Below, piece after piece: positions 1 to 7,196 of a stretch of 37,635 bases of DNA (within the stretch, counting starts at the first letter, position 1; the number at the start of each line of letters is the position of its first letter). The notes beneath the pieces are model-generated. The model did no database searches. It saw nothing but the letters and a program-made list of their open reading frames with translations, and was not told the origin of the DNA. The position numbers and the translations under genes were made by a program. Source of the stretch: Acidobacteriota bacterium (GTDB lineage: Bacteria > Acidobacteriota > Blastocatellia > Pyrinomonadales > Pyrinomonadaceae); the NCBI GenBank assembly GCA_003222845.1, contig QHXG01000186.1:1-37635 (forward strand), read 5' to 3'.

Positions 1-126
1 AAAATCATCGACAATGCTTTCCGGCGAAAGCCCGTTGTGCCAGGCGTAAACGACTGAGTCCAGAGAAACTCGCGTTCCCGTCAGACGATATCCCCCGTTA
101 GTTTTAGAAACATATTCTTTACTCAT
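1..126 (-). CDS. DUF433 domain protein, N-terminal part (cut by window edge)
   Basis: The reverse strand reads 42 uninterrupted codons from an ATG at 126 to the window edge. The N-terminus contains GGYRLTGTRVSLDSVVYAWH followed by GLSPESIV, which matches the start of DUF433 proteins (typically 70-110 aa; pattern xRIxGTRVSLDxVVxA...G.SPExI). A Shine-Dalgarno-like GGAG lies about 8 nt upstream of the ATG. DUF433 proteins are small helix-turn-helix-like proteins, often encoded beside a PIN-like (DUF5615) partner and suspected to act as antitoxins; that partner would lie beyond the left edge. The rRNA methyltransferase gene ends 80 nt upstream on the same strand. The family call is recognition by motif only, and the C-terminus is not visible. 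Confidence 0.72.
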   Translation of the reverse strand, partial: MSKEYVSKTNGGYRLTGTRVSLDSVVYAWHNGLSPESIVDDF

Positions 127-206
127 AATCTGTCTCCAAAACGGGATTGTAACTCATTGACCCTGTCAAGATCACTGACTACCGACTATAGAGAGGGCGT
201 CCTTCC

Positions 207-1460
207 TTAATTGATCGCCCGTGCAATCACGCATTTCAAATAATGCGTCTCGGGCACGCCGAGCAGCACTGGATGATCCGCGGATTGCCCACGCTTCTCG
301 ATAATTTGCACCCGACGACGAGCGTCAAGCGCGGCTTCGGCGATGATGTCGAGGAACGTTTCTTCACTCATGTGATACGAACAGGTGCAAGTAACCAACA
401 CGCCACCAGGATTCAGAAGTTTCAGCGCCCGCAGGTTGATCTCTTTATAGCCGCGCGCGGCTGATGGCACGCTGGCGCGGTTCTTCGCGAACGCGGGCGG
501 ATCGAGGACGATCGTATCGAAACGATCACCATTGGCCTCCATTTCTCGCAAAGCATCGAACACATTAGCGGCGCGAAATTCAACGTTGCGCGCGTTGTTG
601 AGTGCAGCGTTGCGCTGAGCCGCAGCAATCGCGTCGGCAGAAATGTCGATGCCCATTACGTTATCGCAGGCCGATGCGAGGTGCAGCGCGAAACCACCAT
701 TGAAGGTGAAACAATCAAGCGCGCGGCCATGAGCGAGACTGCAGGCGGCCAGATAGTTTTCGCGTTGATCGAGGAACGCTCCGGTCTTTTGTCCGCTTAG
801 GGGCGAGACAAAAAAGCGAATCCCATGTTGATTTATCTCGATTTGGAATGCGCCGGCAGAGCGCAGCGGCGACGGCGCTTTGGATACCTGTGGCATGAGG
901 GCGCTGTCTGAATCCAAAGCGCCGTCGCCGCTGCGCTCTGCCGGCGCACTCCAAAGCACGCCGGTACGCAATTCCAGTCCTTCAAATTCTCGCACGCGCG
1001 CATCGTTCCGCTCGACGATTGCCCGCGGCTTGAATTCTTCTACCAACAAATCAACCAACGTGCTCTGCAACCGTTCCGCGCCCTGAGATAATGTCTGAAT
1101 CACGAAAACTTGATCATAGACATCGATGATCAGCGAGGGCATCAGATCACCTTCTGAATAAACCAATCGGTAGGCATTAGTTTCGCCCGCAATGGCTTGG
1201 CGCCGCTCGGCGCAACCACGCAGACGCTCGCGCCACCATTCGCTATCGATCGTCTCCTCACGCGTCGTTAAAAAGCGCAAGGCGATCTCCGAAAGCTCGC
1301 TGTAAAGCGCTTGCCCCACAAAATTTCCGGTATCGTCAACCACCGCGACGATGTCACCCGCCTTCGCGTCCGTCACGTCGCGCACATCGCTGCGATACAC
1401 CCAAAGGTGGCCCTTTCGAATGCGCTTCGCGCCGCGAATTGAGATCTTTATTTGCGTCAT
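207..1460 (-). CDS. rlmI: RlmI-like class I SAM-dependent rRNA (cytosine-C5) methyltransferase with in-frame repeat insertion
   Basis: 417 aa from the ATG at 1460 (MTQIKISIRG). A longer reading frame reaches 1628 but its extra codons are only the palindromic repeat at 1503-1614, so the internal ATG is preferred. Residues about 1-75 form a PUA-like domain (KRIRKGHLWVYRSDV), followed by the EEHEE-type linker region and a Rossmann methyltransferase domain. The latter shows SGQKTGAFLDQREN, a SAM-binding segment DCFTFNGGFALHLA (about 248-262), LDPPAFAKN (about 317) and a TCTCSYH segment (about 357-362) that should carry the catalytic cysteine. E. coli RlmI makes m5C1962 of 23S rRNA; the exact target here is inferred. 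Residues about 169-206 (WSAPAERSGDGALD ... SKAPSPLRSAG) have no counterpart in the family and are encoded by a palindromic repeat inserted in frame. Confidence 0.88.
   Translation of the reverse strand: MTQIKISIRGAKRIRKGHLWVYRSDVRDVTDAKAGDIVAVVDDTGNFVGQALYSELSEIALRFLTTREETIDSEWWRERLRGCAERRQAIAGETNAYRLVYSEGDLMPSLIIDVYDQVFVIQTLSQGAERLQSTLVDLLVEEFKPRAIVERNDARVREFEGLELRTGVLWSAPAERSGDGALDSDSALMPQVSKAPSPLRSAGAFQIEINQHGIRFFVSPLSGQKTGAFLDQRENYLAACSLAHGRALDCFTFNGGFALHLASACDNVMGIDISADAIAAAQRNAALNNARNVEFRAANVFDALREMEANGDRFDTIVLDPPAFAKNRASVPSAARGYKEINLRALKLLNPGGVLVTCTCSYHMSEETFLDIIAEAALDARRRVQIIEKRGQSADHPVLLGVPETHYLKCVIARAIN
842..955. repeat. Palindromic repeat family A, copy 1, inside the rlmI-like gene
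   Basis: Two 44-nt arms (842-885 and 912-955) are inverted copies of each other with one mismatch, around a 26-nt loop. The total of 114 nt is exactly 38 codons, so the methyltransferase frame stays open. Copies with the same arms lie at 1503-1614 and 20437-20554 in non-coding DNA. The arm core reads GCGCCGGCAGAGCGCAGCGG. Confidence 0.93.
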
Positions 1461-1502
1461 CGTCGGTTTGAAGTTAGCACAGACACGGCACATCAAGCAG
1501 TT

Positions 1503-1614
1503 TTTGGAGTGCGCCGGCAGAGTGCAGCGGCGACGGCGCTTTGGATTAATATTGATTCTGCCGGCCCAAAGAATCCAAAGCGCCGTCGCCGCTGCGCTCT
1601 GCCGGCGCACTCCA
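1503..1614. repeat. Palindromic repeat family A, copy 2, intergenic
   Basis: The arms are 1503-1546 and 1573-1614, nearly perfect inverted copies (one T:G pair), with a 26-nt loop. It sits between the divergently transcribed methyltransferase (start 1460) and histidine kinase (start 1716) genes, so it occupies the shared promoter region of both. Confidence 0.92.
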
Positions 1615-1715
1615 TATCCGTTCAGCACTTGACCATGCGATGATTTCCGCGTAGAAGATTGGCGAGCGCCCCGACGACTTTGCGGATTTTAACTGCCCCC
1701 GGTGAATCCGAGCTA

Positions 1716-4070
1716 ATGGCCGTATCTACTGAAGTAAACGACGCCCAAACCTCGCAATCGGAAAGCGCCACCACGCTAGGCACCATCGTCGAATTGGTCC
1801 GGCGGATCACGCACGCCGACGTGGCCAGCGTTGTCAGTTTTTCGCTGGCCGACAAAACGATCACCTGGAGAGCTGTGAGCGGGTTTCGAGCGCACGCTAT
1901 CGATGATACTCATCCACTGGTCCACCCGATCACCAACGAGCTTGCGCGACGCGCCGCGAATGCCGATTCAGTTCTCATTCTCGAAGGCATCGGAGTGCGG
2001 GACGAGCTGCCGGCTGATGAATTTCCCGTGCACACGGCTGAGGGGATTCGTGATCTGGCAGTCGCGCCTCTGAAGGCCGGAGACCAAACGCTTGGCGGGC
2101 TGGTCGCGGGTTACCGCGCTCCACACTATTTCACTGTCGCAGAGAAAAAGCTGCTGCAAGATTTGGCAGAATTGGCGGCGCTGGCACTCGATAATGCGCG
2201 GCTCCTGGAGACGACAACCAAGAGTCAGGCGCGCATGACCGGCCTTATAAACTCGGCCCTGGATGCGGTTATCTCGGTAGATGCGGAGCAACGCGTCATG
2301 CTTTTCAACCCAGCCGCTGAGCGCATGTTTGGCTGCGCCGCTATGGAGGCGCTCGGCAGTTCGCTTGACAGATTCATTCCCATGCGCTTCTGGGACCAAC
2401 GTCGCGATCACATCGAGAACTTTGGCCAAATGGGAGTCACGGCGCGGCGCATGGGCGCGATGGGTGCTTTGAGCGGCGTCCGTGCCAATGGCGAAGAGTT
2501 CCCCATCGAAGCGTCGATCTCGCACTCGGAGGTTGACGGCCAAAAGCTGTTCACGGTGATCCTGCGCGATATCACCGAGCGCAGGCGAGCCGAAGATGCG
2601 CTGCTCGAAAGCGAAGAGCGCTACAGAGAACTCTTCGAAAACGCCAACGACACCGCTTACACGCTCGACCTTGACGGCAACCTGACTTCAATCAATAAAG
2701 CAGGAGAGACACTCAGCGGCTATTCGCGTGAAGAGTTGATGAAGCTTAACATGCGCGAGTTGCTCCTTCCTGCCTCGATGCAATCAGCTCGCGAAATGTT
2801 GGAGCGAAAGCTTTCCGGCCAGGGCAGAACCAATTACGAAGTTCAGCTTAAGTCAAAGGACGCACGAGTGCTGACGCTCGAAATCAGCAGCCATTTGATC
2901 GTGAAGAACGGCCAGCCAGTTGGAATACAAGGCATCGCGAGGGATATTACCGAGCGTAAACGCACCGAAGATGCGCTGCGCGCCAGTGAAGAGCGCGCTT
3001 GGCGGGGACAAAAAATTTGGGAGGAAACGTTCGACGCCATCGGCGAAGGCATCCTCGTTTACGACCGCCGCATGCGCATCGTCCGTTGTAACGTCCGCGC
3101 CGCCGAAATGATGGAAGTGGAGCCGGCCGGCGTGATTGGACTTTCGTTCACTGATGCTTTCGCGCGTTTATTTGGCGAACAGGCCTCCCGGTATTACCTG
3201 ACCAAGGATCGCGAGTCCTCCTCGGTATTTGAGGTTAGAACTGAGAGCGGACAAAGGAACCTGGTCTCAATCTTTTCGGTTGAGCACCCCGCCGGAGACT
3301 CAGTCAGCGTGGTGACTTTGAACGACGTCACTCGTATGTCGGAGATGCAGGAACAATTGGGACGCTCACGGAGGTTGGCCAGTGTCGGTCAACTGGCGGC
3401 GGGCGTCGCTCACGAAATCAATAATCCGCTGGCTGCGATCACAACTTGCGCTGAAGCCACCATGCGCGATCTGCGCCAAAACAGCGAAACTCAGGCGTTA
3501 GCAGAGAGTCATCAATGGAACTACTACCTCGAAGAGATCGTGCGCCAATCGCTTCGCTGCAAAGAGATCACGCGCGGTCTGTTGGATCTTACGCGTCAGC
3601 GCCAGGCCCAGCGAGTGCACTGTGACATCAACTCAATCGCTAAACAGTGCGCCAAAGTCGCCTTGCAACGCGCAGGTCCCGCGATCGAATTCGAAATTGA
3701 CCTCGACCAAAACATTGGCGAAGTTGCGAGTGATACGGCGATGCTGCGACAGATACTCGACAACCTTCTGAGCAACGCCATCGATGCGTTGGGAGAGAAC
3801 GAAGGCAAGATACATGTTTCAACTAGGCGCGACGGGGACCGCCTGGTGCTTGAAGTGGCCGACACCGGATGTGGCATTCCTGCTGATTCGCTGGCGCGGA
3901 TCTTCGATCCGTTTTTCAGCCTGAAAGATCCCGGAAAGGGTTATGGCCTTGGTCTGGCGATCTGCTCAACGCTCGCTGAGTCTCTACGGGGAGCTATTAC
4001 CGTCGAGTCGAAGGAAGGTGAAGGCAGCCGCTTTCGTCTCTGGATTCCGCGTCGGGCACCCGAGGAGTAG
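1716..4070 (+). CDS. Sensor histidine kinase, GAF + three PAS domains + HisKA/HATPase (NtrB-like)
   Basis: 784 aa from ATG 1716; a TTG at 1659 would add 19 residues without a better ribosome site. No membrane segment is visible, so it is probably cytosolic. Order: GAF-like domain (about 20-165), PAS1 (about 175-290, ending DITERRRAEDALLESEERYR), PAS2 (about 300-420, ending ARDITERKRTEDAL), PAS3 (about 430-540), HisKA with the H-box VAHEINNPLAA (His about 566), then HATPase_c with N-box LDNLLSNAIDAL, G1 DTGCGIP, F-box DPFFSLK and G2 GYGLGL. All residues needed for ATP binding and autophosphorylation appear present. The next gene, 77 nt downstream, is an NtrC-type regulator, so this is very likely its cognate kinase. 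The input signal is unknown; GAF and PAS suggest a small ligand, redox state or gas. A repeat at 4097-4132 separates the two genes. Confidence 0.93.
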   Translation: MAVSTEVNDAQTSQSESATTLGTIVELVRRITHADVASVVSFSLADKTITWRAVSGFRAHAIDDTHPLVHPITNELARRAANADSVLILEGIGVRDELPADEFPVHTAEGIRDLAVAPLKAGDQTLGGLVAGYRAPHYFTVAEKKLLQDLAELAALALDNARLLETTTKSQARMTGLINSALDAVISVDAEQRVMLFNPAAERMFGCAAMEALGSSLDRFIPMRFWDQRRDHIENFGQMGVTARRMGAMGALSGVRANGEEFPIEASISHSEVDGQKLFTVILRDITERRRAEDALLESEERYRELFENANDTAYTLDLDGNLTSINKAGETLSGYSREELMKLNMRELLLPASMQSAREMLERKLSGQGRTNYEVQLKSKDARVLTLEISSHLIVKNGQPVGIQGIARDITERKRTEDALRASEERAWRGQKIWEETFDAIGEGILVYDRRMRIVRCNVRAAEMMEVEPAGVIGLSFTDAFARLFGEQASRYYLTKDRESSSVFEVRTESGQRNLVSIFSVEHPAGDSVSVVTLNDVTRMSEMQEQLGRSRRLASVGQLAAGVAHEINNPLAAITTCAEATMRDLRQNSETQALAESHQWNYYLEEIVRQSLRCKEITRGLLDLTRQRQAQRVHCDINSIAKQCAKVALQRAGPAIEFEIDLDQNIGEVASDTAMLRQILDNLLSNAIDALGENEGKIHVSTRRDGDRLVLEVADTGCGIPADSLARIFDPFFSLKDPGKGYGLGLAICSTLAESLRGAITVESKEGEGSRFRLWIPRRAPEE

Positions 4071-4096
4071 CATAGACTTTAGTAGTATGCCAACAA

Positions 4097-4132
4097 ACCC
4101 TCACCCTAGCCCTCTCCCAGGGGGAGAGGGGA
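4097..4132. repeat. CCCTCACCC/GGGAGAGGG palindromic repeat, between kinase and regulator genes
   Basis: A CCCTCACCCTAGCCC box is followed by the hairpin CCTCTCCCAGGGGGAGAGG. Relatives lie at 25258-25402 and 26151-26313. It occupies about half of the spacer between the two genes of this two-component operon, and would form a hairpin in the mRNA just upstream of the regulator start. Confidence 0.8.
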
Positions 4133-4147
4133 GAAAAGACAGAAATC

Positions 4148-5563
4148 ATGAACAGAAAAATTCGCGTACTGGTCGTTGACGATGACAGCCTCTTGCGCAA
4201 GCTGCTGACCGAGCAGCTTTCTCGCGCGGAATTTGATGCGGCGCCGGCAGCCAGCGGCAACGACGCGTTAAAGATTTTGGGTGAGTCGGATTTTGATGTG
4301 GTGCTGTTGGACATTATGATGGCCGGCCTCTCCGGTCTCGATGCGCTTCGCGAGATTCGAAAGTTAGAGGACCCGCCGGAAGTCATCATGCTCACCGCGG
4401 ACACATCGCTTCAGACGGGCCTCGAAGCGATGCGTGATGGCGCTTACGATTACCTCACCAAGCCGGCGACCCTTGACGAAACGGAAGCAGTAATTCGCAA
4501 GGCCGATGAAAAGCGGCGGTTGATAAAGCAGAATGCGTCGTTGCGTTCCGTGGCGCGGCCCACGAGCAGTGGTGACGAAATACTTCCGATCATTCATGAG
4601 AATTCCAGGATGGCCGCAGTCGTTGCCCAGGCTGAAACCGCGGCGCGAACTGATTCGACGATTTTGCTTACTGGCGAGTCCGGCACAGGCAAAGATGTGC
4701 TGGCGCGCTTCATTCATTCAAAGAGCGCGCGGCAGAGCATGCCGATGCTCACGGTCAACTGTGGCGCGTTTCCTGAGACGCTCTTTGAATCGGAATTTTT
4801 TGGCTACGAGCGCGGCGCCTTCACGGGCGCCAGCTCTTTGCGACGGGGGTTGCTTGAAGCCGCGGATGGTTCGACGCTTTTCCTCGATGAGATTGGCGAC
4901 ATGCCGTTGGTGATGCAGGTCAAGCTCCTGCACTTTCTAGAACTGGGACGTTTTCGGCGCGTAGGCTCGACCCGCGATCAGAATGCCGACGTGCGCGTGA
5001 TCGCCGCAACTAATCGAAGTCTTCCTGACGAGATTGACCAACAGCGATTTCGCGCCGACCTTTATTATCGATTGAACGTACTGTCCTTGCGGGTGCCGCC
5101 ATTACGTGAGCGTCCTGAAGATATTCCCAAACTGATCGAATATTTTCTGGGAATTTATCGGCAACGCTTCAATCGGCCTAATCTCGATCTGGCCGGCGAA
5201 GCTCGCCAGCTTCTACAAAGCCACTCCTGGCCGGGCAATGTGCGTGAATTGCGCAATTGTCTGGAACGCGCGGCCGCGCTCTCCCAGGGCGATATGATCG
5301 AAGCCAGTCAAATCCTGTCAGGCGCCGAGAAAAGCGAAGTCATCGAAAGTCGCTCTGGACAGGCCGCCGCGACAACGCCGCAATCCGCACCCGTCACGCT
5401 CGAACAACTTGAACGAGAGCACATCCTGCGCATACTCAAAGAGAGCGACGGAAATCGCGAACGTGCCGCCGCCATCCTCGGCATTTCATCGCGAACTCTC
5501 TATCGAAAACTGCGTGAATACGAAACACAAACTCGGTCGGAAGGGTTGGCCACGGAAGGCTAA
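4148..5563 (+). CDS. NtrC-family sigma54-dependent response regulator
   Basis: 471 aa, full-length three-domain architecture. The receiver domain (1-120) has acidic residues DDD 11-13, phospho-acceptor D55 in VVLLDIMM and switch Lys K105 in LTKPA. The AAA+ domain (about 145-385) has Walker A GESGTGKD at 176-183, the sigma54-contacting GAFTGA loop at 223-228, Walker B LFLDEIGD at 244-251 and ATNRSLP. The C-terminal Fis-type helix-turn-helix ends RERAAAILGISSRTLYRKLREYE. The intact GAFTGA motif indicates an activator of sigma54-RNA polymerase, not a degenerate regulator. It follows the PAS kinase and is probably phosphorylated by it. Its targets are not known from sequence; the phased palindromes at 6322-6370 and -24/-12-like element at 6476-6491, upstream of the DUF11 gene cluster, are the nearest candidates. 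Confidence 0.95.
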   Translation: MNRKIRVLVVDDDSLLRKLLTEQLSRAEFDAAPAASGNDALKILGESDFDVVLLDIMMAGLSGLDALREIRKLEDPPEVIMLTADTSLQTGLEAMRDGAYDYLTKPATLDETEAVIRKADEKRRLIKQNASLRSVARPTSSGDEILPIIHENSRMAAVVAQAETAARTDSTILLTGESGTGKDVLARFIHSKSARQSMPMLTVNCGAFPETLFESEFFGYERGAFTGASSLRRGLLEAADGSTLFLDEIGDMPLVMQVKLLHFLELGRFRRVGSTRDQNADVRVIAATNRSLPDEIDQQRFRADLYYRLNVLSLRVPPLRERPEDIPKLIEYFLGIYRQRFNRPNLDLAGEARQLLQSHSWPGNVRELRNCLERAAALSQGDMIEASQILSGAEKSEVIESRSGQAAATTPQSAPVTLEQLEREHILRILKESDGNRERAAAILGISSRTLYRKLREYETQTRSEGLATEG

Positions 5564-5588
5564 GAGATTGGCGCTGGATTTCGGGCGC

Positions 5589-5804
5589 TTAGCCCAGTAT
5601 CTCATCGCTTGCCTGGTCCTGGTCGATTCTTGCGCATTCCTTACACAACTCGAGATCAGTCGGCCGGTCGGAAGTCAGGTGAAGCGATGATGTCTTCGCC
5701 GGACGATCAATCACGATTGGCACCACGCTTCGACCACACAGAGTAAGGTCCTTACCCTCCGTGAGCAGGTGATAAAAAGGAGTTGAGGAACTCTTCGCGT
5801 ACAT
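5589..5804 (-). CDS. Small hypothetical Cys/His protein (possible zinc-binding)
   Basis: 71 aa from ATG 5804. It has no recognised family. What argues for a real gene is the residue pattern: YHLLTEGKDLTLCGR near the N-terminus and LCKECARI near the C-terminus, giving His, Cys and a CxxC pair that could bind one zinc ion. Small proteins with a TLCG ... C-K-x-C pattern occur as uncharacterised ORFs in several phyla (family memory, not checked). The Shine-Dalgarno is weak. It lies convergent to the response-regulator gene, whose end is 25 nt away. An alternative is that this is a chance ORF. Confidence 0.45.
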   Translation of the reverse strand: MYAKSSSTPFYHLLTEGKDLTLCGRSVVPIVIDRPAKTSSLHLTSDRPTDLELCKECARIDQDQASDEILG

Positions 5805-6321
5805 GGTGGCATACTCTACTGCAAGGATGGTTGAGAAATTCCTGAGGTTGCCGGTCGCGCGAATCCCAGCAGAATAAGCTTACAGAAGTCTCATTGCCGG
5901 AACCTTTTTGCTGGAAGCAAGTCTCGGGCTTCCGCCGGAGCGGCAAGCTAAGAATCTCTCGGTTAGTTACTCAAGGGGTGTCCCGGTGATTGCTATTTAA
6001 TCCAGCTCTGACACGCCGGTAAGCAGTTTGATCAAGATGTCACATCATCGTTCGGTGCAAATATGATCTTCGCTTTTACACGTCGAGCCATTAGGCAGCA
6101 TCAAAAGAATCCACTCTGTCTTAGCAAAAACTGACTGAGTCTCGACCTACCTCGGCAGCGCGGGTTTCGACGGCGCATACGGTAGAACTCTATGACTAAA
6201 TTCCGCAGCCTTGTACTACTTTCAATTGAAAAATGTCAATGCTTTATCCATTGAGTCTGTGAAGAAGATCACAATCTGGGCAAGATTCGTAGTACAAGCG
6301 TTTCCCGCAATCAGCCACTTA

Positions 6322-6370
6322 CGCTGACAGATTGTCATTCCCGCTGACAAAGCGTCAGCGCCTTCTGTCA
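6322..6370 (+). promoter_or_regulatory. Candidate enhancer (activator binding sites), two phased inverted repeats plus half-site
   Basis: Site 1 is TGACA-gat-TGTCA at 6325-6337. Site 2 is the perfect palindrome CGCTGAC-aaagc-GTCAGCG at 6342-6360. A TGTCA half-site follows at 6366-6370. The string CGCTGACA starts at 6322 and again at 6342, exactly 20 bp apart (about two helical turns). They lie about 120-165 bp upstream of the candidate -24/-12 promoter, a normal distance for NtrC-type activators. Binding by the regulator at 4148-5563 is inferred. Confidence 0.5.
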
Positions 6371-6475
6371 TGCCGCGCAATGCTCTCAAGCTCTCGGGCG
6401 ATTCTTTGCCAAGCTGGGGCAAAGCTTCGCGGCTTTTTTTGCTTTAGCTACTCGAAATCAATCAAACCGAAGGCG

Positions 6476-6491
6476 CGGCACGGTGCTTGTA
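6476..6491 (+). promoter_or_regulatory. Candidate sigma54 (-24/-12) promoter for the DUF11 operon
   Basis: CGGCACGGTGCTTGTA compared with consensus TGGCACGNNNNTTGCW: the GG doublet, CACG, the 4-nt spacer and TTG all match. The deviations are C for T at the first position and T for C in the -12 GC. It lies 95 bp upstream of the first DUF11 gene, on its strand, with phased palindromes upstream and an NtrC-type gene next door. The -12 mismatch keeps confidence moderate. Confidence 0.42.
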
Positions 6492-6585
6492 AAGCAGCGG
6501 TGTGGTTAATGGTCTGCCTACCAATCAGCGAATCACCGTCCAATACGGCGATTCTCACGTTCCAAGGACCTTTAAGGAGAAGACG

Positions 6586-7104
6586 ATGATCAAGTCGAAG
6601 AAACAATTTGGCGTGTCCCTGATGGCCGCGCTGACATTGATGGTTGCCGGTGCCGCAGGTTTTGCGCAACGGCATTTCATGCTTTCGAATGCAGCGCGTC
6701 CCGAAGTGAAGATGCAGCTCTCCGCAGCAGTCGAGCGCGGGTCGGACGCCGTGCCGTTATCAAAGGACACGGTCGTGAATCCCGGCGACGTGCTGGATTG
6801 GACCATCACCTCTGAGAATGACGGCAATGGCGCTGCGGTCGAATATAAAGCAGTTGCCCGCATTCCGCGCGGCACAACCTTCGTCGCTGACAGCGCGAAA
6901 GCTGACGGGGCGAAGGCCTTCTACAGCATAGACGGCGGCAAATCTTATTCACGCCAGCCCATGATTGAAGAGAAGCAGGCCGATGGATCCAGCAAGCGTG
7001 TGCCCGTGCCAGTTTCGAGCTACACCGACGTTCGCTATGAGTGGGCCGATCCGCTCGCGCCGGGTGGCAAGCTTTCCGCGTCTTACAAAGTGCGCGTGAA
7101 ATAG
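6586..7104 (+). CDS. Secreted single DUF11-like domain protein
   Basis: 172 aa from ATG 6586, chosen because AAGGAGA lies 6 nt upstream; a longer frame from 6502 lacks such a site. Residues 1-28 form a signal peptide (MIKSKKQFGVSLMAALTL..., then AGAAGFAQ). The rest resembles one DUF11/conserved-repeat domain: VNPGDVLDWTITSENDGNGAA, then PRGTTFVADS and a YEWADPLAPGGKLSASYKVRV ending. DUF11 domains are Ig-like beta-sandwiches of surface proteins. It is the first gene of a run of four secreted proteins (6586-16250) and follows the candidate sigma54 promoter. No anchor or catalytic motif is visible. It may be a minor subunit or cap of the surface structure formed with the larger neighbours (inference). 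Confidence 0.8.
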   Translation: MIKSKKQFGVSLMAALTLMVAGAAGFAQRHFMLSNAARPEVKMQLSAAVERGSDAVPLSKDTVVNPGDVLDWTITSENDGNGAAVEYKAVARIPRGTTFVADSAKADGAKAFYSIDGGKSYSRQPMIEEKQADGSSKRVPVPVSSYTDVRYEWADPLAPGGKLSASYKVRVK

Positions 7105-7196
7105 CACACCGGCTGATTCTCCAGGCGAATACCTGCGCTTCGTCGGTTCGCCTACTCACGAGACCCTGCCCCCAGCAATTTCTAATGAGGACTACT

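Larger units (their letters stand above)
5805..6585. other. Long non-coding region upstream of the DUF11 gene cluster
   Basis: I see no convincing gene here. Contents: a 10-bp inverted repeat (CTTGTACTAC at 6210-6219 with GTAGTACAAG at 6289-6298), the phased CGCTGACA palindromes (6322-6370), a short GC stem followed by seven T (around 6419-6441), the sigma54-like element (6476-6491), and AAGGAGA (6573-6579) as ribosome site for the gene at 6586. Its length and organised sites fit a regulated promoter better than decayed coding sequence. Confidence 0.6.

Noticed and set aside
3596-3877. Minus-strand frames within the kinase gene (and similar frames inside other large genes)
   Set aside because: They are shadows of strongly coding sequence, without ribosome sites or recognisable motifs.
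5752-5946. 64-aa minus-strand frame overlapping the small Cys/His ORF
   Set aside because: Amino-acid composition looks random, there is no motif, and it overlaps the better candidate at 5589-5804.
6415-6445. Rho-independent terminator (GC stem followed by seven T)
   Set aside because: The stem is only about 5 bp and no gene ends nearby on that strand; the nearest upstream plus-strand gene ends at 5563. It lies between the palindromes and the candidate promoter, so it could equally be a flexible or bent segment.
6380-6585. Cyclic-di-GMP-type or other riboswitch in the DUF11 leader
   Set aside because: There are scattered GCAAAGC-like strings, but I could not lay out the conserved core of any known riboswitch.
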